This document shows positions 16,770-23,898 of a stretch of 23,898 bases of DNA, one piece after another. Within the stretch, counting starts at the first letter, position 1. Each line of letters begins with the position of its first letter. Position numbers and translations under genes: made by a program. The notes beneath the pieces were generated by a model, which saw only the letters and a list, made by a program, of their open reading frames with translations, did no database searches and was not told the origin of the DNA. Source of the DNA: Lawsonibacter sp900766145 (GTDB lineage: Bacteria > Bacillota > Clostridia > Oscillospirales > Oscillospiraceae); the NCBI RefSeq assembly GCF_030372275.1, contig NZ_JAUDDJ010000035.1, one strand, 5' to 3'.

Positions 16770-17588
16770 CTATTGTGGTATTGTCTCAGTCCACGGCAAA
16801 ATGTCACCTATAAACGCTGGAAGTTTATCAACGCTTAGAATCCAGCACACTATCAGCAGCGCGAGTAATATCCCTAAAATTATATTTAGCCATCGAATTG
16901 GCACATTGCAATCCTCTGCCTTATTTAGCCGGAAAATATAGCGGACAAACAAATTTATTGTATTTAATAAAACAAATCCTATTAGCAGTATCACAAGTAC
17001 TAGGCGATATATACCTACACTATGCATGTTTTCCAAAACGGATGTCGAAAAAGTAATCCCTGCAACAAAAGATATTATAATAGTCGAAAAAATCCCAAGA
17101 ATAGTTATATATTCTTTTTCTATGCCCTTGAATTCTTTATATAGTTCATTGTATAGTGCCTCTTTAGTTTCTTGCGTACTCTTTTGAAGAATTTCTTGTG
17201 CATTTCCAACTTGTCTCATTGCAAGATGAACATGATCCCAAAGTCTGATAACGATATCTTGTATATCTTTATTCTTAGCCGAGCCTTCATCAAACGCAAA
17301 ATCCAAAAGCCTTTCAAGGTTACTATTGAATGTTGATTGCTCCTGGGGCGACATACCATACACACGGTTTGTAATCTCGGAATAAATAATACGTTCCCCA
17401 GCACTTATGTAATCATTGATTGAATCAATCGTTTTTTGTGGATTGTACTCCTCACAGCTTTTGCTTAGTGAATTACATATACCAATAACTTTGCGGCATC
17501 TATATTCAAAATTTGATTTTGCCTGTGGCCCTGAAAATGATCCACCCTCCACCCGAGTTAGTTGATCCAAATTTTCAAGTATTTCCAT
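16770..17588 (-). CDS. Three-TM membrane protein, candidate toxin of a Panacea pair
   Basis: I do not recognise a named family. The 272-residue protein has a helical soluble N-terminal part of 160 residues, including a long amphipathic stretch at about 115-160, then three membrane helices (about 161-184, 193-217 and 233-252) and a short tail. It starts at ATG 17588 with AAGGAG, overlapping the end of the Panacea gene by 14 bases, which is typical of a tightly coupled antitoxin-toxin pair. Panacea antitoxins are known to pair with several unrelated toxins, among them membrane-damaging TM proteins, so a membrane-acting toxin or abortive-infection effector is a reasonable inference. An ordinary membrane sensor is an alternative. 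Confidence 0.75.
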   Translation of the reverse strand: MEILENLDQLTRVEGGSFSGPQAKSNFEYRCRKVIGICNSLSKSCEEYNPQKTIDSINDYISAGERIIYSEITNRVYGMSPQEQSTFNSNLERLLDFAFDEGSAKNKDIQDIVIRLWDHVHLAMRQVGNAQEILQKSTQETKEALYNELYKEFKGIEKEYITILGIFSTIIISFVAGITFSTSVLENMHSVGIYRLVLVILLIGFVLLNTINLFVRYIFRLNKAEDCNVPIRWLNIILGILLALLIVCWILSVDKLPAFIGDILPWTETIPQ

Positions 17589-18066
17589 AAAAATACTCCT
17601 TAATAGAATCCTTAGTGATTATTCTATTTTCATGAGGCCTATATGCGTTTTTCCAAGGTGTTTGTCTATGAGTGAGTGCAACTAGTGCAGAGGCAGAATA
17701 AAGTGCAAACTTATCAACAACAGACGAAATAATTTCCCGATTTTCTTCAGCAATAGATTCTTGAGAAAATGGCACCTTTCTTATAGACCAAATATTGTTT
17801 TCAGAACCAAACTCGTAGTAACTCGTAATGGGCGGAATATCACTGCCGCCAAACGCTTTAAATTCGTGATAGACAAGAGGAACAACAGGACCAAAATCCC
17901 ACGCTTCGATCTCCTCTCCAAAGCACGGTTCATGAGACTTCGTAAAAGAAAGATAATATGCTTGGACAAAGTACAACAACTTCTGAAGTTTCAAATTTGA
18001 AATAGAATATTCTTTTTCATTACTATAGTTTATAATAAATCTTGCGACATCCAGTACAGCTAGCAT
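17575..18066 (-). CDS. Panacea-domain (DUF4065, SocA/GepA-like) protein, candidate antitoxin
   Basis: The 163-residue protein is a single Panacea domain: ISNLKLQKLLYFVQAYYLSF, then EEIEAWDFGPVVPLVYHEFK and LTHRQTPWKNAY in the usual order and spacing. Panacea proteins include the proteolytic adaptor SocA, phage GepA, and antitoxins of many toxin-antitoxin pairs, where the domain neutralises the toxin encoded next to it. The ATG at 18066 has an excellent AGGAGG site. The downstream gene starts before this one ends. The AT-rich codon use differs from the pel operon, which suggests transfer. The antitoxin role is inferred from family and gene layout. Confidence 0.88.
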   Translation of the reverse strand: MLAVLDVARFIINYSNEKEYSISNLKLQKLLYFVQAYYLSFTKSHEPCFGEEIEAWDFGPVVPLVYHEFKAFGGSDIPPITSYYEFGSENNIWSIRKVPFSQESIAEENREIISSVVDKFALYSASALVALTHRQTPWKNAYRPHENRIITKDSIKEYFYGNT

Positions 18067-18095
18067 TAAGCTACACCTCCTGTCATTTAAACATA

Positions 18096-18129
18096 TACCT
18101 TTTTATTTTTATTTTATCACATATGTCAA
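18096..18129 (-). promoter_or_regulatory. Probable promoter of the Panacea operon
   Basis: On the minus strand a perfect -35 TTGACA (18124-18129) is followed by a run of A and T (GATAAAATAAAAATAAAA). Several -10 boxes with 16-18 base spacing are possible and none is a clear TATAAT. Confidence 0.45.
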
Positions 18130-18144
18130 CAAGGGGAAAAATAA

Positions 18145-18178
18145 GGGGATAGATGTATAAAATAGTACATCTATCCCC
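18145..18178 (-). terminator. Terminator after the Schlafen/AlbA-type gene
   Basis: A perfect 13-bp stem (arms 18145-18157 and 18166-18178, 8-base loop) is followed on the minus strand by TTATTTTTCCCC. It lies about 40 bases past the stop codon at 18217 and just before the Panacea promoter. Confidence 0.7.
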
Positions 18179-18216
18179 CTATAGAAACGATTTAATATAA
18201 TTATACTATTAATACA

Positions 18217-19674
18217 TTACTGTTTTGTGAAATATTTTTGCTTTCTGCTCTTTGGCTTCTCAGGTATGGTCATGACCAGCTGACCGGACTCCAGCAAAGG
18301 CTTTACATAGTGCTGCATCACATAGAACACCGTCTTGACCCCTAAGTAGTCGGCGATCTCCTGCCGCGAGCGGGGTGTTTTACAAAAAGCCAAAAGATCC
18401 GGTTCCCCGGAACTTTGTTCGGCGGATGTTTCCGGCTGCACGGGTATATCGGTTCCGTTGTAGAGCGTTACTACAAACTCATTGCGCCGGTTCTCAAATT
18501 TTGGCTCCGGTAGGCCGTATTCCGCCATGGCCCGGCGGATGGTGGGGATACCAGAGTAGCGGTTCTCCGCCCCAGTGAGCACCTCGGTCATTACCGCCAG
18601 GGCAGGATTGCGCAGATCTGGCCGGGCAACGCCCAACTGCTCCACTGTCATTCGACCGTACAGGCTGCCGGGGCTGTGGATCTCTAGCCGGTCAGTAAAA
18701 AAGTCGATTTGGATGGGCGTGCCTTCCGTATAGATACTGTAATCCCGGTGGATCAAAGCATTTAGTACGGCTTCACGGATGGCATCCATGGGATATTCCG
18801 TGCGGTCGGTCCTCTTACCGGTGTCCTTATCAATGATGGTACGCACTTTCATATTCCTCTGACAAAAGGACAGCGCTTCTTCTGCCATCGCAGGGATAGT
18901 CCCCTCAATCCGCTTGTTGTTGATAAAGCGGGCGGAATCAACCGCAGTATCCCCAATCTGGGTTCCAGGCACCACAATAGCGGTGATCCCCAGTTGTGGG
19001 AAGTACCCCTGGGGATAGAGTGCAAAATTGAGCACGCCCGCTAATGTAGGTACGCCATCCCGGGTAATGTTTAGCATTTCGTAGGCCTGTGCCTGGGTAA
19101 GCTGTGCAAAGCCGGGCCGCTCAATCCGGCGCTGAAGAAGATAGGAGTCCAGTTTGTCCCGCTCCATCATGTCCAACGTGGCCCGCTCCACGGGTCGCTC
19201 GTCATCATGCTGATGCTTTCGAAATGCTTCATAGCTATACAGCTCATAGTCTGTCATAGGCAGGTCCGCATCCCCTACTCGCAGAAAAGACCCTTTGATG
19301 CGGCCAGCACCTTGATAGTAACATGGCCGCTCAGACAAATCTAGGCCTGGGATTTCGGCGGAACAGATCCAAATTCCTTCCTGCCATTCCGCTAAAGTAA
19401 AAACTGCCCGGACCTTGGGCTCCATTTGGTTGCATTGCTCGGTAACTTTCTTTTGAAGGTCCTGAGGATCGTACACGCCGACTACCTGATAGCCGGCGCC
19501 CTCATCGATGCCAAAGAGCAAAATACCTCCGCTGTCTTGGTTGGAAAAGCTGGAGAGTGTATCATAAAGGCGTTTCGGACAGTCTACATGGGCACTCTTG
19601 AGTTCCAGAGTTTGAGTTTCTGCTTTTTGTTTGCAAATACTCTTTGTTAATTCCAATAATTCAACTGGAAGCAC
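18217..19674 (-). CDS. Schlafen/AlbA-type ATP-binding transcriptional regulator
   Basis: The 485-residue protein has an N-terminal AlbA_2/Schlafen-type domain (ETQTLELKSA, then SFSNQDSGGILLFGIDEGAGYQVVG), a middle HATPase_c_4 domain (AIREAVLNALIHRDYSIYTE, RLEIHSPGSLYGRM, ENRYSGIPTIRRAMAEYGLPEPKF) and a C-terminal winged helix (SRQEIADYLGVKTVFYVMQH). Such proteins are annotated as ATP-dependent or putative DNA-binding regulators; most lack a known function. I start at GTG 19674, eight bases from AAGGAG. The frame is open to GTG 19683, but that codon overlaps the ribosome site. A promoter (TTGATT, 17 bases, TATTAT) and three TTTGCAAA-like sites lie just upstream, suggesting self-regulation. Confidence 0.85.
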   Translation of the reverse strand: MLPVELLELTKSICKQKAETQTLELKSAHVDCPKRLYDTLSSFSNQDSGGILLFGIDEGAGYQVVGVYDPQDLQKKVTEQCNQMEPKVRAVFTLAEWQEGIWICSAEIPGLDLSERPCYYQGAGRIKGSFLRVGDADLPMTDYELYSYEAFRKHQHDDERPVERATLDMMERDKLDSYLLQRRIERPGFAQLTQAQAYEMLNITRDGVPTLAGVLNFALYPQGYFPQLGITAIVVPGTQIGDTAVDSARFINNKRIEGTIPAMAEEALSFCQRNMKVRTIIDKDTGKRTDRTEYPMDAIREAVLNALIHRDYSIYTEGTPIQIDFFTDRLEIHSPGSLYGRMTVEQLGVARPDLRNPALAVMTEVLTGAENRYSGIPTIRRAMAEYGLPEPKFENRRNEFVVTLYNGTDIPVQPETSAEQSSGEPDLLAFCKTPRSRQEIADYLGVKTVFYVMQHYVKPLLESGQLVMTIPEKPKSRKQKYFTKQ

Positions 19675-19720
19675 TTTGCTCACTCCTTAAAATAAACAAA
19701 TAAACTGCCTTGATATACTA

Positions 19721-19749
19721 ATAATAGCAGACACACTTTGTAAAATCAA
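19721..19749 (-). promoter_or_regulatory. Promoter of the Schlafen/AlbA-type gene
   Basis: On the minus strand -35 TTGATT (19744-19749) and -10 TATTAT (19721-19726) are spaced by 17 bases. One of three TTTGCAAA-like palindromes overlaps the -35 edge. Confidence 0.6.
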
Positions 19750-19784
19750 TCGAAATTTGCAAAAAAGAAATATGACTTTGCAAA
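19737..19784. promoter_or_regulatory. Three evenly spaced TTTGCAAA-type operator candidates
   Basis: TTTGTAAA (19737-19744), TTTGCAAA (19756-19763) and TTTGCAAA (19777-19784) start 19 and 21 bases apart, about two helical turns each, so they face one side of the DNA. TTTGCAAA is its own reverse complement. They overlap and extend upstream of the promoter of the neighbouring regulator gene. Confidence 0.45.
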
Positions 19785-19794
19785 ACGATATTGT

Positions 19795-19834
19795 AACCTC
19801 AGCGCTGCAGTGGTGAGACTGCAGCGCTGAGGTT
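19795..19834 (-). terminator. Hairpin after the serine recombinase gene
   Basis: A perfect 17-bp stem (arms 19795-19811 and 19818-19834, loop GGTGAG) starts six bases past the recombinase stop codon. The T-tract on the minus strand is poor (GTTACAATA), so it may be an imperfect terminator or protect the 3' end. Confidence 0.5.
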
Positions 19835-19839
19835 GACTT

Positions 19840-21159
19840 TTAGATGCTGATAATAACGGTTTTATCTTGCCACTTTTTCTCGAAAAACTTCATTCCGATA
19901 GAGCGGCAATAAGCGCGGGCATCTTCTTTTGTTATGGTTATGGTAAAAAGAGGTTGAGGGTCTGTAATGCGTCGGTCCAATATCGTATCCATATTACTGG
20001 ATTGCCGTTCCCGGTATTGAAGCAGTGCAATTTCACTTGGATGTAAATGCCGGACGCCTACCTCATGTGAAGATAGATCCAGTGTCCAGTTGAAGGTATT
20101 ATCATTGATCAGGACAACCTGCAGAATAAATTCTTCGATCAGTTCTTCCGAAATTCTGGGGCCGGAAAAATCCAGCCAGCTGTCTAATGTACGCTTGATT
20201 TGCGCCATGTCCAATGTGGGAACAGGGGATAGTGACAAAGCAGAAACATCTTCGATTCGTGCGTGAAGGTGCTCAATTTCAGATTGTATGCTCTGTTTAT
20301 CGTGCAGAAATTCCTCGCGCGTAATATCGCCCATTGCACACATCCCTCGAAGACCTGCCAGCTTTGTGTGCAAACGATCTAACTGGTTTTGCAAGGACTC
20401 TAGGAGAGCAGAAGATTGCTGCTGCTCCTGTACGGAACATTCCTCCAGCATTTTGCAGGCCATAAGAATGGCCTCCTTCTGATCCTTCCAGACAGTCTGA
20501 AAGACACGCAAAGCCATGAAATCAATATGCCAGAATGGGATGCTTTTTGTATGGCATACCTGAGCTGGATCCAAACCGTGGGCCTTCAGAAAGTTTTTGC
20601 TGACCTGCCGTTTCTGGCGATAGCACTCATAACCGTATGTCTTGCTTCCGTCGGCGTTCTTGTGCCATAAAAACCGACGGAAAGATGAGCCGCAGCTGCA
20701 CCGCAGCTTGGTGCACCAGACGGATTGCGGTTCTTTCCGGCCAAATTTCCGAAGGCGCCCATCCGGCCCCCGTTGCTTGGCGCTCTTTTTCAACCGGAGT
20801 TGTTCACATTGATTCCATAGTGTCTTAGAAACAATGGGCTCAAAATTGCCTTTTATACAGATAAATTCTTCATCCCGATGATTGATCCGTTTTTGAGTTA
20901 AAAAGCCATCGCTATGAGATTTATTGTAGCAAATGTACCCCTTGTATGTAGCATTCCGCAGGATCCGTCCAACTCGGTCTACGTCCCATTTTACATCTCC
21001 ATGAGCATTTTTACATCCTAGACGGACTAACTCCCCACAGATCCGCTTGTACCCCCAACCATTTGCGTACAACTGAAAAATCTTTTGGACCGTGTAAGCT
21101 TGCTCCGGGTTGATGGTATAAGTATCGCCTACACGGTCATAGGCAAGTCCATACAGACG
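19840..21159 (-). pseudogene. Large serine recombinase lacking its catalytic N-terminus
   Basis: The open frame from 21159 carries a Recombinase domain (YGLAYDRVGDTYTINPEQAY, then VQKIFQLYANGWGYKRI), a zinc ribbon (WCTKLRCSCGSS with a later YGYECYRQ) and a long coiled coil (about 215 residues in), as in integrases of clostridial conjugative and transposon elements. The N-terminal resolvase domain with the catalytic serine (about 140 residues) is missing: an in-frame TAA at 21160-21162 and primase sequence stand there. Only non-standard internal starts (for example TTG 21072) exist. It is therefore very likely inactive. The remaining frame is intact to its stop at 19840, followed by a hairpin. 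Confidence 0.88.
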
Positions 21160-22151
21160 TTAAGCCGCTTACCGCGGAGTGCGCTGGTTGAAAATCTATC
21201 TTTAAAGCGGTAGATGTCCAAATTGGCGAGAGCTTCTGGATTGAACATCTTGCTGATCAAATTACCCAATACACTCTTGCCGCTGTCTCCAACTCCTTGT
21301 AGAACAAAGAATGCCTTTGCAGACATGTCATTACTCAGCAAATATCCAATCATTTCCCAGATTAAAGATATGATAGCGTTGTCACCCCCAGAAATCCTTA
21401 TCAGAAAGTGATCAAACTCTGGACAGGCAGCATTGTTTGCAATATACTGGAACGGAAGGTAGGAAGTAACAAAATCTGTAGGCTGAAGTGGGCCTAACGT
21501 ATGGTGGACAAGATCGTATACTCCATTTATGAAAAATATTCGATCAGGAGTTTCCGTGGTTTGATAGGCTTTGGTATAAGGGCAATCCTTTAGAAGATCA
21601 ATAATATTACCAATCAATTTGGCATTTTTACCTGCCGCAAGTGCTGGTTCTACGATTGGAAAAATAATGGAACGCAGCTCCTGCTCTGAAACAGGGCGGA
21701 AAATACAATTTTCTTGGCAGTAAAATATACCACGGTAATAGACTAGATGATATTGTTGTAGAACAGATACCATAAAACTGTAGGCAGACTCCTCTGATGG
21801 CTTTGCTCGTCCCATGAGGCGAGCGATATCTTCGACTACTGGAAGTCTTGCTAAAGGGAACCACGGCTGCATAACATTGTTTAAGTCCGCAGTAGATTCT
21901 CCTGCCTGTGTGCTCTGTGTGTTCTCAGCCACTTTCTTTAGCTCTTGGTCAAAAAATTTTTCCAGGATGGAATGATCTTCCTGAGAAATACCACTCAAAT
22001 CCGCAAAAGGGCTGGATAAACCAGGTGGAAGCCTAGAGTTCTGATAAAAATGTATATTGCGAAGAATTTCTCTAGCTTGTTGTGTCTCCTCAGAGAAGTG
22101 ATCGATTACAGAGGAGAACGAAATGTCACCTCTATTATCCATACTTTCCAT
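21129..22151 (-). pseudogene. Truncated phage/plasmid-type DNA primase/helicase (D5/P4-like)
   Basis: The 340-residue frame holds a D5-N-like region (RIFFINGVYDL, with FVTSYLPFQYI) and the start of an SF3-type helicase: Walker A GVGDSGKSVLGNLI, then STSALRGKRLNVCMDLP. Family members continue for 100 or more residues past this point, but here the frame ends three residues later at TAG 21129. The ATG at 22151 has GGAGG eight bases upstream and is well placed, so the 5' part is whole. Sequence from 21159 leftwards belongs to the recombinase frame, so the two genes are spliced together. It probably came from the replication region of the mobile element. Confidence 0.82.
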
Positions 22152-22164
22152 TTGGGTATCCTCC

Positions 22165-22195
22165 GATCTAATTTTATTTGATCTATGTTGATCTA
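22165..22195. repeat. Three GATCTA direct repeats in a divergent intergenic region
   Basis: GATCTA occurs at 22165-22170, 22180-22185 and 22190-22195, between the divergent primase remnant and the plus-strand gene. The offsets are 15 and 10 bases. They could be regulator sites or small iterons; nothing here decides it. Confidence 0.4.
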
Positions 22196-22255
22196 AAGGT
22201 ATTTTAACGCTGTTTTTTGAAGTGTACGGAGGACAAAAATAAGGAAAATACGATG

Positions 22256-22279
22256 ATATTGAAAGAAGGCCTTCAATAT
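22256..22279 (+). promoter_or_regulatory. Hairpin around the start codon of the 369-residue gene
   Basis: Perfect 8-base arms ATATTGAA (22256-22263) and TTCAATAT (22272-22279) enclose the loop AGAAGGCC, which contains the Shine-Dalgarno AGAAGG. The downstream arm holds the first two bases of the start codon (ATG 22278). Folding could limit translation. Confidence 0.45.
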
Positions 22280-23387
22280 GAGAGATGAGTCTCCCTTAGA
22301 AATTCCAGAAATTTTTGAAAATATCGAAACAATGGTCTTTGGTTATCTCAAATCCGTGGGGATGTCTATGTCTAACGTGTTTGAGAATCCTCAGACCTCA
22401 ACACAACCAATTGTTCAGCATTTCCTTCCCCACCTCATATTTTGGCTGTATAAAGATGTCTATTATGAAACAGCCGAACGCTATACAACAGGAGCACTGT
22501 CAAGTAATTCTATTACAGATAATCTTGAAGCAAACCGCCGCACGGCAGAACGCAATATTAAGAAAGCAGTATTCCGAAAGCGATCAGATGCTGAAGCTAA
22601 TAAGACTACAAAAGAGTATTACGATCTTGTAGGACATAAAGAGCAACGCTCGAATGAAATATCACCGGTATACCATCTTACGAAGCTAGATTATAAAGCG
22701 GTGCAGGAATATTCTCCCAGCACCAGAAACCTTAAACTTGTTGATTTGCTTGCAAATAAACGAATTGGAAGCAGCAAAGCTGTCAGCGGTCAAGACATCA
22801 AGGATGCATATCAAGACTATTACATCTATGTCAGGCAAGGCGCGAAGCAGGAGGATGCGACCCGGTGGATAGAAGCACTGTTAGATTTGTCAAGCATTGA
22901 ATCTCAATTAGCACCTGGATTCCTATATGCTGTATCAAAATACGCCGATACCAATGATTTGAAACGGCTTTCTAATGCCTTGCAACTGTTGCTCGGGATT
23001 AACTTGATTCCAGTCGGAAGCAACCAGCTTCCTGTGGAGAGCCGTTTCCTCTATGACAGGATTTCTTATATTGAGCCTATCCTTCAACAAAAATTTGAAG
23101 ATTATCGAGATCTTTTTTATCGTTTGTTTCTTTTGCAAACTTGTGTTTTGGGAAAAAGGAAAGATATAGTAGGCAGTAAATTAACGGTATTGGAATGTAT
23201 GCCAAAACTATATGAGTCCTTAAAATCGGTGAGTCCCGTTGATGCGGCAAAGTATTTTAAACAAAAGTACAATCTATTTGATGTGTATACGTTTCCAGAG
23301 TTGGAGAATTCAACCACTTGGACAAGCAAGTTGCTAAAGATCTACAGGAAAGTAGTCACAGGCTTAACTGCTAACTCTATGCCATAA
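22278..23387 (+). CDS. Unrecognised 369-residue helical protein
   Basis: I do not recognise this family. The protein is soluble (no membrane segment or signal), rich in Lys, Tyr, Leu and Glu, and looks largely alpha-helical, with a basic patch near residues 75-100 (NRRTAERNIKKAVFRKRS). It is AT-rich with codon use unlike the pel genes, and is the only plausible plus-strand gene in the window. It starts at ATG 22278, nine bases after AGAAGG, and is divergent from the primase remnant with 126 bases between them. A large hairpin follows its stop. The context, between a primase, a recombinase and a DUF3846 gene, suggests cargo or a maintenance gene of the mobile element. Confidence 0.7.
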   Translation: MRDESPLEIPEIFENIETMVFGYLKSVGMSMSNVFENPQTSTQPIVQHFLPHLIFWLYKDVYYETAERYTTGALSSNSITDNLEANRRTAERNIKKAVFRKRSDAEANKTTKEYYDLVGHKEQRSNEISPVYHLTKLDYKAVQEYSPSTRNLKLVDLLANKRIGSSKAVSGQDIKDAYQDYYIYVRQGAKQEDATRWIEALLDLSSIESQLAPGFLYAVSKYADTNDLKRLSNALQLLLGINLIPVGSNQLPVESRFLYDRISYIEPILQQKFEDYRDLFYRLFLLQTCVLGKRKDIVGSKLTVLECMPKLYESLKSVSPVDAAKYFKQKYNLFDVYTFPELENSTTWTSKLLKIYRKVVTGLTANSMP

Positions 23388-23398
23388 CATTCTTACAA

Positions 23399-23575
23399 TG
23401 TTCCGCGTTCCGAATAAATTTGATCTCCAACACAGAAGGGTACGTCTAAATGGACGTACCCTTCTGTGTTTAGCGGGGCCTATGTTGGAGCTCAAATTTA
23501 TTCGGTCCGCTCCACTCTACACGCCTAACAGCACATTATTAGAGAAAGTAAAGATCTATGATGGAACGCGGAACA
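23399..23575. repeat. Nested inverted repeats in three layers
   Basis: Three inverted repeats share this stretch. Outer arms TGTTCCGCGTTCC at 23399-23411 pair with 23563-23575 (13 bp, perfect). Middle arms 23410-23432 pair with 23483-23505 (23 bp, one mismatch). Inner arms 23429-23446 pair with 23453-23470 (18 bp, perfect, loop TAAATG). The inner hairpin alone resembles a terminator for the upstream gene, but its downstream sequence lacks a T-tract. The middle and outer layers are unusual for a terminator. Confidence 0.7.
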
Positions 23576-23657
23576 CAGTACATGGAACACAGAACGCAGA
23601 ACAGAAACCAGATTATTTACCCAGGCGATATCTGTATGTCTAATCTTTGCTGGCTTA

Positions 23658-23897
23658 TTACGATCTGTTTGGTATCGGAAGACAAATAATCTGTGCTCCA
23701 ATCCTCATGAAAATCTCCGGAATGCCAAAACGACTCTGTAGCATGTAACATGTTTCAAGTGGCAGACTTTCAAATGAGTCACTGTTCTCCGGCGCCTCGC
23801 ACAGGAAAAACGTCCCGGCCACAATGTCATAGATGCGGCCCTCCTCATCCCGCAGGGCCCGGTTGAGGGGCAGCCCCAGCAGCTTCCCCTCGTCGTT
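23658..23897 (-). CDS. DUF3846-family protein, 3' part only
   Basis: The last 79 codons of a minus-strand gene enter from the right edge and stop at TAA 23658-23660. The translation NDEGKLLGLPLNRALRDEEG, then YDIVAGTFFLCEAP and FGIPEIFMRIG matches DUF3846, a small protein of unknown function common on conjugative elements and phage-like islands in Clostridia. The start lies outside the window. It supports reading the right-hand part as mobile-element sequence. Nothing here shows whether the whole gene is intact. Confidence 0.75.
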   Translation of the reverse strand, partial: NDEGKLLGLPLNRALRDEEGRIYDIVAGTFFLCEAPENSDSFESLPLETCYMLQSRFGIPEIFMRIGAQIICLPIPNRS

Positions 23898-23898
23898 G

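Noticed and set aside
23398..23643. Plus-strand open frame of 81 codons
   Set aside because: It runs straight through the nested inverted repeats, with no ribosome site and no recognisable protein features.
1..23898. CRISPR array, tRNA or rRNA genes
   Set aside because: No regularly spaced repeats of CRISPR size, no tRNA cloverleaf or rRNA-like sequence was seen by eye on either strand.

Overview
The window looks like a chromosomal segment from a Gram-positive gut-type Clostridium relative (Oscillospiraceae/Lachnospiraceae-like). This rests on AGGAGG-type ribosome binding sites, TTGACA/TATAAT-type promoters, frequent TTG/GTG starts, lipoprotein signals, an AgrA/AgrC-type pair, and a Pel locus without the outer-membrane genes pelB and pelC. 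The genus cannot be told from the sequence alone.

Region 1 (about 1-12,240, minus strand) is one long operon read leftwards for Pel-type exopolysaccharide. Its order is [c-di-GMP-I riboswitch with terminator] - HD-GYP/SDR/PelD fusion - PelE - PelA-type deacetylase - PelF glycosyltransferase - PelG membrane protein - CotH-kinase lipoprotein - VTC polyphosphate polymerase - DUF4956 membrane protein - 23-bp terminator. The first five genes follow the Gram-positive pelD-E-A-F-G order. The last three form a polyphosphate/CotH module, joined to them by overlaps of a few bases or small gaps. Three layers of c-di-GMP control appear together: an RNA aptamer in the leader, a PelD I-site (RTND) that should sense c-di-GMP, and an intact HD-GYP phosphodiesterase domain on the same polypeptide as that sensor. 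This is the most interesting part of the window.

Region 2 (12,255-13,710) holds one gene for a secreted DUF4832-like putative glycosidase on the same strand, with its own consensus promoter, directly upstream of the riboswitch. It may supply the hydrolase activity missing from this PelA.

Region 3 (about 13,780-16,450) is a decaying GC-rich stretch. It contains a LytTR response regulator and its histidine kinase, each cut by an in-frame TAG (the kinase also frameshifted), and a remnant of a lipoprotein-type alpha-acetolactate decarboxylase, also cut by TAG.

Region 4 (16,650-23,898) is an AT-richer accessory island. It has a Panacea (DUF4065) antitoxin-like gene overlapping a three-TM membrane protein (candidate toxin-antitoxin pair), a Schlafen/AlbA-type ATP-binding regulator with three evenly spaced TTTGCAAA-like sites at its promoter, a serine recombinase lacking its catalytic N-terminus joined to a 3'-truncated phage/plasmid primase, an unrecognised 369-residue gene on the plus strand, a nested set of inverted repeats, and the 3' end of a DUF3846 gene. 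It reads as the eroded remains of an integrated mobile element. Most genes in the island are minus strand and separated by strong hairpin terminators.
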